NCBI RefSeq assembly: GCF_039975415.1
Contig: NZ_JBDWHD010000005.1
Origin: Ascidiaceihabitans sp039975415
Lineage (GTDB): Bacteria > Pseudomonadota > Alphaproteobacteria > Rhodobacterales > Rhodobacteraceae
Reading direction: 5' to 3' (one strand)
Length of the DNA: 64,000 nucleotides
Made by a program: the position numbers and the translations under genes. Below, piece after piece: positions 42,997 to 50,868 of this stretch. Positions within the stretch are counted from its first letter, which is position 1, and each line of letters begins with the position of its first letter. A model generated the notes under the pieces. That model had not been told where the DNA came from. It worked only from the letters and a program-made list of their open reading frames with translations, and ran no database searches.

Positions 42997-44043
42997 ATGA
43001 CAGAGCAAAAAAACGCAGTGACCTATGCCGATGCGGGTGTTGATATTGATGCAGGCAACGCGCTTGTTGACCGTATCAAACCGGCAGCCAAACGGACGGC
43101 GCGCCCCGGTGTGATGTCCGGTCTGGGTGGCTTTGGGGCTTTGTTTGATCTTAAGGGCGCGGGCTACACCGATCCGATCTTGGTTGCAGCCACAGACGGT
43201 GTGGGCACCAAGCTGCGTATCGCGATTGATACGGGGAATGTTGACCACGTTGGTGTTGATCTGGTTGCGATGTGTGTCAACGATCTGGTCTGCCAAGGTG
43301 CAGAGCCATTGTTTTTTCTAGATTATTTCGCAACCGGAAAACTGGAAGTCGATCAGGCGGCGCGCATCGTTGAAGGCATTGCACTGGGGTGCGAATTGTC
43401 CGGCTGTGCGCTGATCGGTGGTGAGACAGCGGAAATGCCGGGCATGTACCCTGCGGGTGATTTTGATTTGGCGGGCTTCAGCGTGGGGGCGATGGAGCGT
43501 GGCGAGGACTTGCCATCAAACATCGCCGCGGGAGATGTGTTGTTAGGTTTGGCGTCGGACGGTGTGCATTCCAACGGGTATTCATTGGTGCGCCGTTTGG
43601 TAGAACACAGTGGACTGACATGGGACGCCGCATGCCCTTGGGATGCGGGATCGCTCGGCGAGGTCTTGCTCACGCCAACGCGTTTGTATGTGAAATCCGT
43701 GCTTGCGGCCGTGAAGTCGGGCGGCGTAAATGGCTTGGCCCACATCACGGGCGGTGGTTTGACAGAAAACCTGCCGCGTGTGTTGCCCGAAGGATTGGGC
43801 GCGGACGTGGATTTGGACGCATGGGAATTGCCAGCAGTGTTTCGCTGGCTGGCGACACAAGGCAGCATGGCAGAAGCTGAGTTGCTCAAGACGTTCAACG
43901 CAGGACTTGGTATGATTGCTGTTGTCAAAGCGGATCAGGCCGACGCGATCACGGCTTTGTTGCAAGAACACGGCGAAACCGTTCACGCCATCGGCCATGT
44001 CACGCAAGGCGCGGGCATGCGCTACACGGGCACGCTTTTGTGA
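42997..44043 (+). CDS. purM: Phosphoribosylformylglycinamidine cyclo-ligase
   Basis: About 348 residues, normal length. Diagnostic blocks: AVTYADAGVDIDAGNALVDRIKP, LVAATDGVGTKLRIA, VAMCVNDLVCQGAEPLFFLDYFA, IGGETAEMPGMY and HITGGGLTENLPRVLP. It closes the imidazole ring to form AIR in purine synthesis. ATG 42997 has a G-rich site upstream. The stop overlaps the purN start (GTGA), the conserved purMN arrangement. Confidence 0.96.
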   Translation: MTEQKNAVTYADAGVDIDAGNALVDRIKPAAKRTARPGVMSGLGGFGALFDLKGAGYTDPILVAATDGVGTKLRIAIDTGNVDHVGVDLVAMCVNDLVCQGAEPLFFLDYFATGKLEVDQAARIVEGIALGCELSGCALIGGETAEMPGMYPAGDFDLAGFSVGAMERGEDLPSNIAAGDVLLGLASDGVHSNGYSLVRRLVEHSGLTWDAACPWDAGSLGEVLLTPTRLYVKSVLAAVKSGGVNGLAHITGGGLTENLPRVLPEGLGADVDLDAWELPAVFRWLATQGSMAEAELLKTFNAGLGMIAVVKADQADAITALLQEHGETVHAIGHVTQGAGMRYTGTLL

Positions 44044-44633
44044 GCAAACGGATCGGCATTTTTGTCTCGGGTGGCGGGTCTAATATGCGGGCCTTGGTAG
44101 AGGCGATGCGCAATGACGATGTCGCCCATGTGGCGGCTGTGGTGTCCAACAATGCGGACGCAGGCGGCATCACTTGGGCCAAAGGGCAGGGGATCGATAC
44201 GGTCGTTGTGGATCATCGCCCTTTCAAAGGCGATCGGGCCGCGTTCGAGGACGCGCTGTCTGCCGCATTGGCGCCCTACACATTGGACCTGATTTGTCTG
44301 GCCGGGTTCATGCGCGTTCTGACGGAAAGGTTTGTGGGCGGATGGCAGGGGCGCATGCTGAACATTCATCCGTCTTTGTTGCCCAAGTACAAAGGTCTTC
44401 ACACCCACCAACGGGCACTGGATGCAGGTGACACGGTTCATGGATGCACTGTGCACGAAGTCACGCCATTACTGGATGATGGGCCGATGCTGGGGCAGGC
44501 CGAAGTACCGGTTCTGGCTGGCGATACCGCAGACGATTTGGCCGCACGGGTCCTTGTTCAGGAACACAGGTTGTACCCTGCGGTTTTGACACAATTTATT
44601 CGTGGCAACAAAACCATGTTGCGCCTGCGCTGA
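44040..44633 (+). CDS. purN: Phosphoribosylglycinamide formyltransferase
   Basis: About 197 residues. ISVSGGGSN-type start (IGIFVSGGGSNMRAL), the catalytic stretch LICLAGFMRVLTERF, LNIHPSLLPKYKGLHTHQRAL and GCTVHEVTPLLDDGP. It transfers a formyl group from 10-formyl-THF to GAR. The GTG start at 44040 overlaps the purM stop. Confidence 0.95.
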   Translation: MSKRIGIFVSGGGSNMRALVEAMRNDDVAHVAAVVSNNADAGGITWAKGQGIDTVVVDHRPFKGDRAAFEDALSAALAPYTLDLICLAGFMRVLTERFVGGWQGRMLNIHPSLLPKYKGLHTHQRALDAGDTVHGCTVHEVTPLLDDGPMLGQAEVPVLAGDTADDLAARVLVQEHRLYPAVLTQFIRGNKTMLRLR

Positions 44634-44707
44634 CTGGTCAAGGACGTGCCAATGGTGTACGTATTGCCGACCGGGCTCATCCCCCCAAAAAGGAACACTG
44701 ATACGCA

Positions 44708-45868
44708 ATGCGGACTTTGACGACGACCGAAGACTTGGCGGCCTTCTGCCAAGAGGCCCAGACCCATCCTTATGTTACGGTTGATACGGAGTTCCTGCGC
44801 GAGCGCACCTACTATTCCAAGCTGTGTCTGGTGCAACTGGCGATGCCCGGAACGGATGACAGCAAGGCCGTTTTGTTGGATCCATTGTCTGAGGGTCTGT
44901 CGCTTGAACCGCTCTATGAGCTGTTTCGCGACACTTCCGTGGTCAAAGTGTTTCACGCGGCCCGTCAAGATCTGGAAATTTTCTTCGTTGAAGCAGGCGT
45001 GTTTCCAGAACCTTTGTTCGACACGCAAGTGGCGGCCATGGTGTGTGGTTTTGGCGAACAAGTCGGATACGAGACACTGGTGCGCAAAATAGTGCGTCAA
45101 GGTGTCGACAAAACATCGCGCTTTACGGATTGGTCACGCAGACCTTTGACGGATGCGCAAAAAACCTATGCTTTGGCCGACGTGACGCATCTGCGTCAGA
45201 TCTATGAATTTCTGGCTGCCAAACTGGAAGAAACCGGGCGCAGCCGTTGGGTGCAAGAAGAGTTGGGTATTCTGACCTCGCCTGACACTTACATTATTGC
45301 GCCTGAAAACGCATGGAAGCGCGTGAAGACCCGCACCAGCTCGCCCAAGTTCCTGTCGATTGTGCGCGAACTTGCAGCGTTCCGCGAAAGCTACGCGCAA
45401 TCTCGTAACATTCCACGCAACCGTGTCTTTAAAGATGACGCGCTTGTGGAATTGGCCAGCAACAAACCGAAGAATTCTGAAGATCTGGGGCGTTCGCGTC
45501 TGTTGTTGCGAGAGGCCCGTAAAGGTGACATCGCAAACGGTATCTTGGCAGCGGTCGAAACGGGTGTGAATTGCGCACCCGACAAGATGCCTAAACCGGA
45601 CCGGACACGCGAAAAATTGCAGGTTAATCCGGCATTGGCCGATTTGCTGCGTGTGTTGTTGAAAGCAAAAACCGAAAGTGCCGGAGTAGCGGCAAAATTG
45701 ATTGCGCCGGCTTCTGATTTGGACGCTTTGGCCGGTGGTTTACGCGATGTACAGGCCTTGTCCGGATGGCGGGCAGAGGTGTTCGGTGATGATGCGTTGC
45801 GTCTGTGCGAGGGCAAAATTGCCTTGGCAGCCGTGGGCAATGACGTCAAAATTGTAGAATTGGACTAA
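44708..45868 (+). CDS. rnd: Ribonuclease D
   Basis: About 386 residues. A DEDD 3'-exonuclease domain (VTVDTEFLRERTYYSKLCLVQL, FHAARQDLEIFF, DTQVAAMVCGFGEQVGYETLV, DWSRRPLTDAQKTYALADVTHL) is followed by HRDC-type helical regions. It trims the 3' ends of tRNA precursors. It stands alone on the plus strand 74 bases after purN, possibly with its own promoter. Confidence 0.94.
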   Translation: MRTLTTTEDLAAFCQEAQTHPYVTVDTEFLRERTYYSKLCLVQLAMPGTDDSKAVLLDPLSEGLSLEPLYELFRDTSVVKVFHAARQDLEIFFVEAGVFPEPLFDTQVAAMVCGFGEQVGYETLVRKIVRQGVDKTSRFTDWSRRPLTDAQKTYALADVTHLRQIYEFLAAKLEETGRSRWVQEELGILTSPDTYIIAPENAWKRVKTRTSSPKFLSIVRELAAFRESYAQSRNIPRNRVFKDDALVELASNKPKNSEDLGRSRLLLREARKGDIANGILAAVETGVNCAPDKMPKPDRTREKLQVNPALADLLRVLLKAKTESAGVAAKLIAPASDLDALAGGLRDVQALSGWRAEVFGDDALRLCEGKIALAAVGNDVKIVELD

Positions 45869-45926
45869 GGCGCACCCGTCTCAGTCACTCTAGTCAAAAT
45901 GAATTTTATCGTGTGTTTTTAGCCGT

Positions 45927-46451
45927 TTAGCGTCTGCGTGTTGTGCGCACGTTGCGTGCTGCTATCACTCGGATTGTGCGGACTTCGCTGAGTTGCTTGT
46001 TGGACAATTGCCGCGCCGCAACGACTGTTCGCGTGCGCTGGGTTCCGACGGCAGTGGGTGTTTCGGGGCTACGGGCTTCAAAACGATAGGTCAGAACGCC
46101 GTCCACCGCTTCCTCTTCTTCGTTTTCAGGTGTGAGCTGAACTTGATACGCGCCTTGTGTGGCTGTTATGCCCGTTGCGCGGATCAAAGCGCCGCCTGAA
46201 ACCCGCTCAATGACCAAACCGGTGACTTGATCAATCGGTTCACCCAGATATTCCGCATCTCGGCGGCGCAGGTTTGAAAACAAACCGGCCTTTTGCGGGA
46301 TCAGGGGATTCACGACTTTGGCCTCTTTTTGTTCAACAGGTTCCGATGTGCTGTTGCCCCAATTCCATGGGTTCACACGGCTTTCCCGGATCGCGCCACA
46401 GGCCGTGACGGACATCAGGGAAATCAAAAGAGCAGAAGTGACAATACGCAT
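45927..46451 (-). CDS. Putative outer-membrane lipoprotein, function unknown
   Basis: About 174 residues starting at ATG 46451. The N-terminus is a lipoprotein signal with lipobox VTAC (LLISLMSVTACGA). The mature part has no catalytic motif; it includes VVNPLIPQKAGLF and a beta-rich stretch with acidic residues (LTPENEEEEAVDG), ending in a very basic tail. It belongs to the small uncharacterised lipoproteins of Rhodobacterales. The longer upstream in-frame start would overlap sufE and is rejected. Confidence 0.7.
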   Translation of the reverse strand: MRIVTSALLISLMSVTACGAIRESRVNPWNWGNSTSEPVEQKEAKVVNPLIPQKAGLFSNLRRRDAEYLGEPIDQVTGLVIERVSGGALIRATGITATQGAYQVQLTPENEEEEAVDGVLTYRFEARSPETPTAVGTQRTRTVVAARQLSNKQLSEVRTIRVIAARNVRTTRRR

Positions 46452-46585
46452 GCGCAAAAAGCCTGTTGGTTTGTTTTCCTTTTGGTAGCCTATCGGGTGG
46501 CCCTTGAAAAGCCTTTGGACAAATGGGTGTGGACCTTTGTTGCGCTGCGGCCTACCTGTGAGCGACAACAGTTTGTGAGGCTGCC

Positions 46586-46993
46586 ATGGCAAGTGAAAGT
46601 TTCGAAGAGATCGTTGAGGATTTCGAATTCCTTGAGGATTGGGAAGACCGCTATCGATACGTTATCGATCAGGGCAAGGAAATGCCCCCTTTGGATGACG
46701 CGCTGAAGGTCCCTGCCACCAAGGTTGATGGCTGTGCATCGCAGGTTTGGTTGCATCCGACCATTGATGGCGGCCGCATGTACTTTGACGGGGAAAGTGA
46801 CGCGATGATCGTCCGCGGCCTGATTGCGGTTTTACGTCGGTTGTACAACGGGCTGACCTTGGAAGACGTTCTTGCCGTGGATGCACGCGTTGAAATGGGA
46901 CGGTTGGGCTTGAACGACCATTTGTCCGCACAACGCTCTAACGGGTTGCGTGCTATGATTGAACGTGTGCGTTCTGTGGCCCAAGCGGGGTAG
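46586..46993 (+). CDS. sufE: SufE-family sulfur acceptor
   Basis: About 135 residues. FEEIVEDFEFLEDWEDRYRYVIDQGKEMPPL is the SufE opening (cited by position, residues 5-35), and the active-site cysteine is in KVDGCASQVWL. It takes persulfide sulfur from the SufS cysteine desulfurase for Fe-S cluster assembly. A GAGG site precedes the ATG. Divergent from the lipoprotein gene. Confidence 0.93.
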   Translation: MASESFEEIVEDFEFLEDWEDRYRYVIDQGKEMPPLDDALKVPATKVDGCASQVWLHPTIDGGRMYFDGESDAMIVRGLIAVLRRLYNGLTLEDVLAVDARVEMGRLGLNDHLSAQRSNGLRAMIERVRSVAQAG

Positions 46994-47045
46994 GGGGCCA
47001 GCCCCCGTCCTATCGGACTCCCCCGGGATATTTCAGGCGAAAAGA
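46993..47045. repeat. Rhodobacterales-style intergenic repeat (copy 1)
   Basis: A G/C hairpin (GGGGGC-CA-GCCCCC) begins at the sufE stop, and a CCCCCGGGATATTTCAGGCG block with an A-rich end follows. A related arrangement occurs at 58380-58426. It may serve as transcription end for the convergent sufE and DUF1638 genes. Confidence 0.5.
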
Positions 47046-47049
47046 TGCA

Positions 47050-47682
47050 TCAAATTTTGGCAAGTGTTGTTGCCAGATCACCGTAGCCCGTGAAGCGCCG
47101 TTCAAACGCCAGCCCCAGTTGTGTGGCCGCGTCTTTCGCCTTTTCCGTCAGCGCCGCGTCGTCCGTTTGCGCCTGATACACAAGTTTTTCATAATTGCCG
47201 AAGTACATATCGCGCAGTTCGGGATGACGATCCAGCCCCATGGGTTTGATCACAAATGCATCGAACTGACGTACAAGGAAATCGGTGAGGTAGAAGGTTG
47301 TGATCTCGGTCTCGCTTTGTTGCGCAAACCGGTCATTCCCTTCAAAAAAACTGTAGCAATGTGGACCGGCGACCATATCCACGCCCAGTTGATCACAGGC
47401 GGATTTCAGCAGCCCGCCGGTGCCACAATCCGCATATACAACAAAAATTTGGGCATAGGTGTCGCGGTGCTTTTCCACGGCTTTTGTCACGTGTTCTGTG
47501 ATTTTTTCAGGATAAAGGTGATACTTGGCGGGCAAACACGTCAGATCCATATGGTCCCAGCCATTAACGGCCTTCAAATCCAGAATTTCACGCGCCAATG
47601 CCCCGCAAGCAATCAGCAAAATGCGTCCGGCTTTTGTGACCGTCAGACCATTTTCGGTCAATGTGCTGTCGTCAATATGCAT
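47050..47682 (-). CDS. DUF1638 domain protein (corrinoid-associated)
   Basis: About 210 residues: LLIACGALAREILDLK, DLTCLPAKYHLYPEKI, VVYADCGTGGLL and GPHCYSFFEG match the DUF1638 family, which often accompanies corrinoid methyltransferase genes. Its conserved cysteines (ACGAL, TCLPA, DCGTGG, HCYSF) suggest metal or cobalamin-related chemistry. It follows the corrinoid protein gene on the same strand, separated by a terminator-like hairpin. A supporting role in cobalamin-dependent methionine synthesis is inferred from context. Confidence 0.8.
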   Translation of the reverse strand: MHIDDSTLTENGLTVTKAGRILLIACGALAREILDLKAVNGWDHMDLTCLPAKYHLYPEKITEHVTKAVEKHRDTYAQIFVVYADCGTGGLLKSACDQLGVDMVAGPHCYSFFEGNDRFAQQSETEITTFYLTDFLVRQFDAFVIKPMGLDRHPELRDMYFGNYEKLVYQAQTDDAALTEKAKDAATQLGLAFERRFTGYGDLATTLAKI

Positions 47683-47693
47683 GCGCTCTCCTG

Positions 47694-47734
47694 AAAAGTA
47701 AAACGCCTGCTCCGGTGTGGCGGAACAGGCGTTT
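47694..47734 (-). terminator. Intrinsic terminator after the corrinoid protein gene
   Basis: On the minus strand, AAACGCCTG and a matching CAGGCGTTT pair, extended by TCCG/CGGA around a small loop, followed by TTTTACTTTT. It lies between the corrinoid protein stop and the DUF1638 start, so the second gene receives only readthrough or has its own promoter. Confidence 0.7.
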
Positions 47735-47754
47735 CTATTGCGTTTTAGACCTGT

Positions 47755-48453
47755 TCAGGCAGACATTTGATTGTGTTTGCGTGACATAAAGTCTTTTGCC
47801 GTTTCAACAGCAACAGCCGCGTCACGACAATAGGCGTCTGCGCCGATCGCTTTGCCAAACTCTTCGTTCAGAGGAGCGCCGCCGACCAAAACAACATAGT
47901 CGTCGCGAATGCCTTGTTCGATCATCGTGTCGATCACAACTTTCATGTAGGGCATCGTCGTTGTCAAAAGGGCCGACATGCCAAGAATGTCGGGGCCTTC
48001 TTCTTCGATCGCGGTCAGATAGTTTTCGACAGGGTTGTTGATCCCAAGATCGACAACTTCGAAGCCGGCCCCTTCCATCATCATCGATACAAGGTTTTTG
48101 CCGATATCGTGAATGTCGCCTTTGACAGTGCCGATGACCATTTTGCCCACACGGGGGGCGCCCGTTTCCGCCAAAAGTGGTTTCAGGATAAACATGCCGC
48201 CTTTCATCGCATTGGCTGCAAGCAACACTTCTGGCACAAACAAAATGCCATCACGGAAGTCGGCGCCCACAATGGTCATGCCGCCAACAAGGGCTTTGGT
48301 CAGGATGTCGTAAGGTTCCCATTTGCGTTCCAGCAAGATGTTAACACCTTCTTCGATCTCTTCTTTGAGGCCGTCATAAAGGTCGTCAAACATCTGTTGA
48401 ACCAGTTCTTCGTCGTCCAGTTCTGACAGGATGATATCGTCTTCGTCTGACAT
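47755..48453 (-). CDS. B12-binding methyltransferase corrinoid protein (MetH cobalamin module)
   Basis: About 232 residues: a helical cap domain (QQMFDDLYDGLKEEIEEGVNILL; GMTIVGADFRDGILFVPEVLLA) and a cobalamin-binding Rossmann domain with the base-off histidine motif GDIHDIGKN and DLGINNPVE, SALLTTTM, VLVGGAPL. It carries the methyl-cobalamin between a methyl donor enzyme and a methyl acceptor enzyme. With the separate homocysteine methyltransferase encoded at 49819-50832 it forms part of a split methionine synthase. ATG 48453 follows AAAGGA. Confidence 0.9.
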   Translation of the reverse strand: MSDEDDIILSELDDEELVQQMFDDLYDGLKEEIEEGVNILLERKWEPYDILTKALVGGMTIVGADFRDGILFVPEVLLAANAMKGGMFILKPLLAETGAPRVGKMVIGTVKGDIHDIGKNLVSMMMEGAGFEVVDLGINNPVENYLTAIEEEGPDILGMSALLTTTMPYMKVVIDTMIEQGIRDDYVVLVGGAPLNEEFGKAIGADAYCRDAAVAVETAKDFMSRKHNQMSA

Positions 48454-48673
48454 GTTGTTTCCTTTGGTATAGGCCGGACCCAGTGCACCGGTTTTTTTCC
48501 GTTTTGACACAATGTCGCATGTTCACTTTTCGAATTACGACATCGTCCGGTTCAATGGCGACTTGTCACATTGAATTTTTCTGACGTGATGCGGGGAATG
48601 TGTGTAACCGGATGCTATTTCCCCTAATCCCCCTTTGTGACTTGTCGCAATAAAATCATACCCTTGTCGCATC

Positions 48674-48702
48674 ATGAACCCAAATGAAACTTGAGGGTTC
48701 AT
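48674..48702. promoter_or_regulatory. Inverted repeat in the corrinoid / radical SAM divergent region
   Basis: ATGAACCC (48674-48681) and GGGTTCAT (48695-48702) form a perfect 8-base inverted repeat with a 13-base spacer. It could be an operator for the divergently transcribed corrinoid protein gene or an RNA hairpin. It is close to, but separate from, the LexA-type box. Confidence 0.35.
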
Positions 48703-48719
48703 TGTCCAATATTGTTCAT

Positions 48720-48734
48720 GTTCATTATTCGTTC
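48720..48734. promoter_or_regulatory. LexA-type SOS box (GTTC-N7-GTTC)
   Basis: GTTCATTATTCGTTC matches exactly the alphaproteobacterial LexA half-site pattern GTTC-N7-GTTC. It ends 12 bases before the ATG of the radical SAM gene, so LexA binding there would block transcription start or elongation. This predicts DNA-damage induction. Confidence 0.6.
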
Positions 48735-48746
48735 TATAAGTGAAGA

Positions 48747-49808
48747 ATGACTGAATTTGATGCAAGAGGCCGTGCAGCGCAAAGCAATCGGGCAGGGCGC
48801 TTTGAAACTTTGCAACGTGACAGCATCGATGATGGCTGGGGCCGTGAGGCACCCTCTGTGTTGCGTACACATGTCAGGCTGGAACGCCCCCGCAGCGTCA
48901 TAAGTTACAACCGTTCACCGGATTTGCCGTTTGACCGCGCCATCAACCCATACCGTGGCTGTGAACACGGGTGCGTTTATTGTTTTGCGCGTCCAAGTCA
49001 CGCCTATCTGGGCTTGTCGCCCGGTTTGGATTTTGAAAGCCGTTTGATTGCACGCCCAGAAGCCCCGCAAATTCTTGAACGGGAACTGGCGGTCAAATCC
49101 TACAAAGTGGCGACGCTGGCTTTGGGGACCAACACTGACCCCTATCAGGCGCTTGAGAAAACCCATGGGATAACCCGCCGCATTTTGCAGGTTTTGCAAG
49201 CCTGCCAACATCCGGTTGCCATCGTGACAAAAGGGGCTTTGATTGAACGCGACATCGACATCTTAAAGGATATGGCAACGCGTAATCTGGTGCGTGTCGG
49301 TATCTCGGTCACCACGATGGACCCGAAACTGTCACGGTTGATGGAACCCCGCGCACCATCCCCCGCACGACGCTTGCAGATAATCGAACGCTTGGCGAAT
49401 GCAGGCATTCCGGTGCGCATCATGGCTTCGCCCATGATACCTGCGTTGTCGGATCACGATCTGGAAGCCATTTTGGAAGCGGGACGTGACGCGGGTGCTG
49501 CACATGCGTCTTGGATTATGTTGCGTTTGCCGCGTGAAGTGTCAGAGCTTTTTCAGGAATGGTTGGGGACGCATTACCCTGACCGCGCGTCGCGTATTCT
49601 GGCGCGGTTGCGCGAAATGCACGGAGGGGCGCTTTATGATGCGGCATGGGGCAAGCGCATGCGCGGCGAGGGGCCGTATGCCGAAATGGTTGCCAAGCGT
49701 TTTGCGATTGCAGTGCGCCGGTTGGGGTTGCAGACGGAAGGGGCTGCATTGCGCACAGATCTGTTTCGCGCACCTGTTCTACCAGGTGCGCAAATGTCTT
49801 TCTTGTAA
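48747..49808 (+). CDS. PA0069-family radical SAM protein (spore photolyase-like)
   Basis: About 353 residues. The cluster motif is a C-x3-C-x2-C (CEHGCVYC near residue 72) inside NPYRGCEHGCVYCFARPSH, and the barrel continues with LALGTNTDPYQALEKTHGITR and VRVGISVTTMD. This is the SplB-related group of radical SAM enzymes. Substrate unknown. It is transcribed divergently from the corrinoid protein and lies between the two parts of the split methionine synthase. An SOS-type box in its promoter suggests a role in DNA damage. Confidence 0.87.
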   Translation: MTEFDARGRAAQSNRAGRFETLQRDSIDDGWGREAPSVLRTHVRLERPRSVISYNRSPDLPFDRAINPYRGCEHGCVYCFARPSHAYLGLSPGLDFESRLIARPEAPQILERELAVKSYKVATLALGTNTDPYQALEKTHGITRRILQVLQACQHPVAIVTKGALIERDIDILKDMATRNLVRVGISVTTMDPKLSRLMEPRAPSPARRLQIIERLANAGIPVRIMASPMIPALSDHDLEAILEAGRDAGAAHASWIMLRLPREVSELFQEWLGTHYPDRASRILARLREMHGGALYDAAWGKRMRGEGPYAEMVAKRFAIAVRRLGLQTEGAALRTDLFRAPVLPGAQMSFL

Positions 49809-49818
49809 ACCGCGTGTT

Positions 49819-50832
49819 TTAGGCTGAACGACGGCGGCGTGTGCGGCGTGGCGCAGGCGTGTCGTCGCCGGTGCCATCTGAGGCAGAAGAAAAATCGCCC
49901 AGTTTTGCGACGATTTCATCCAACGTTGGGGCTTCTTTCATGTCGCGCGTGTCCAGGGCCTCTCGCATAGCGGCAAGGTGTACTGGTTTTGTGCCACAGC
50001 ATCCGCCAATGACACTTGCGCCGCATGCACGCGCCATTACGGCATAATCCGCCATCAACGCAGGCGTGCCATCGTAGTGAATATGCCCGTCAACATATTT
50101 GGGGATGCCGGCATTGCCTTTGGCGATAACCGGCAACACAGCGCCAGCGGCTTTAAAGCCAAGTGCTGTACGCAACAAATCTGAGGCGCCGGTTCCACAA
50201 TTGGCCCCAAACCCCAAAGGCGCGTTTGTGAGTTCATTCACCATAGACACCATGTCGGCGCTGGTCATACCCATCATGGTGCGCCCGGCCGTGTCGAAAC
50301 TCATGGTGCCACACCAGTCGATGCCCGCCAGCGCAAAACCTTCGGCCGCAGCACGGTATTCTTCTGGCGCCGATATGGTTTCAACCCAAGCCAGATCTGC
50401 GCCACCGGCTTTCAGCCCGTCTGCGGTTTCGTGAAACATTTCGACAGCCAAGGCGTGGGTCAGTTCCCCGATTGGCGCCATGATTTCCCCGGTTGGCCCG
50501 ACGGATCCGGCAACGATGACTTTACGCCCCGATGTATCTGCCACTTCGCGCCCGATTTCCGCCGCGACCCGGCTCAGTTCATGTGCACGTTTTTCTGCGC
50601 CGTGCAGTTTCAGGCGCGACGCATTGGCCCCAAAAGAATTGGTAAGAAATACATCGCTGCCCGCATCTACTGCCCCCTTGTAAAGGGCATGGATTTTGGC
50701 AGGTTCATCGGTATTCCAAAGCTCCGGTGCATCGCCAGACATTAAACCCATGTCAAACAAGTTTGTTCCCGTGGCTCCATCCGCCAGCAAAACACCTTTT
50801 TCAGCAAGCATTTGGTTGAAAATATTTGGCAT
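49819..50832 (-). CDS. Homocysteine S-methyltransferase (split MetH / betaine-homocysteine methyltransferase type)
   Basis: About 337 residues, TIM-barrel. LLADGATGTNLFDMGL at the start, FLTNSFGANASRL, VAGSVGPTGEI, and the three zinc cysteines in FGANCGTGAS and IGGCCGTKP. A basic tail (RRTRRRRSA) ends the protein. It transfers a methyl group to homocysteine, most likely from the corrinoid protein encoded nearby (47755-48453). Direct use of glycine betaine is the alternative. The arrangement matches a multi-part MetH that, as I recall, has been described in Phaeobacter and Dinoroseobacter. Confidence 0.87.
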   Translation of the reverse strand: MPNIFNQMLAEKGVLLADGATGTNLFDMGLMSGDAPELWNTDEPAKIHALYKGAVDAGSDVFLTNSFGANASRLKLHGAEKRAHELSRVAAEIGREVADTSGRKVIVAGSVGPTGEIMAPIGELTHALAVEMFHETADGLKAGGADLAWVETISAPEEYRAAAEGFALAGIDWCGTMSFDTAGRTMMGMTSADMVSMVNELTNAPLGFGANCGTGASDLLRTALGFKAAGAVLPVIAKGNAGIPKYVDGHIHYDGTPALMADYAVMARACGASVIGGCCGTKPVHLAAMREALDTRDMKEAPTLDEIVAKLGDFSSASDGTGDDTPAPRRTRRRRSA

Positions 50833-50868
50833 TGGCAGTCCATTCTCGCGTTTGTTCTGCTTCTGCTG

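Noticed and set aside
48454..48746. SAM- or SAH-responsive riboswitch before the corrinoid protein or homocysteine methyltransferase gene
   Set aside because: I looked for the conserved cores of the SAM-II and SAH types on the minus strand and did not find them.
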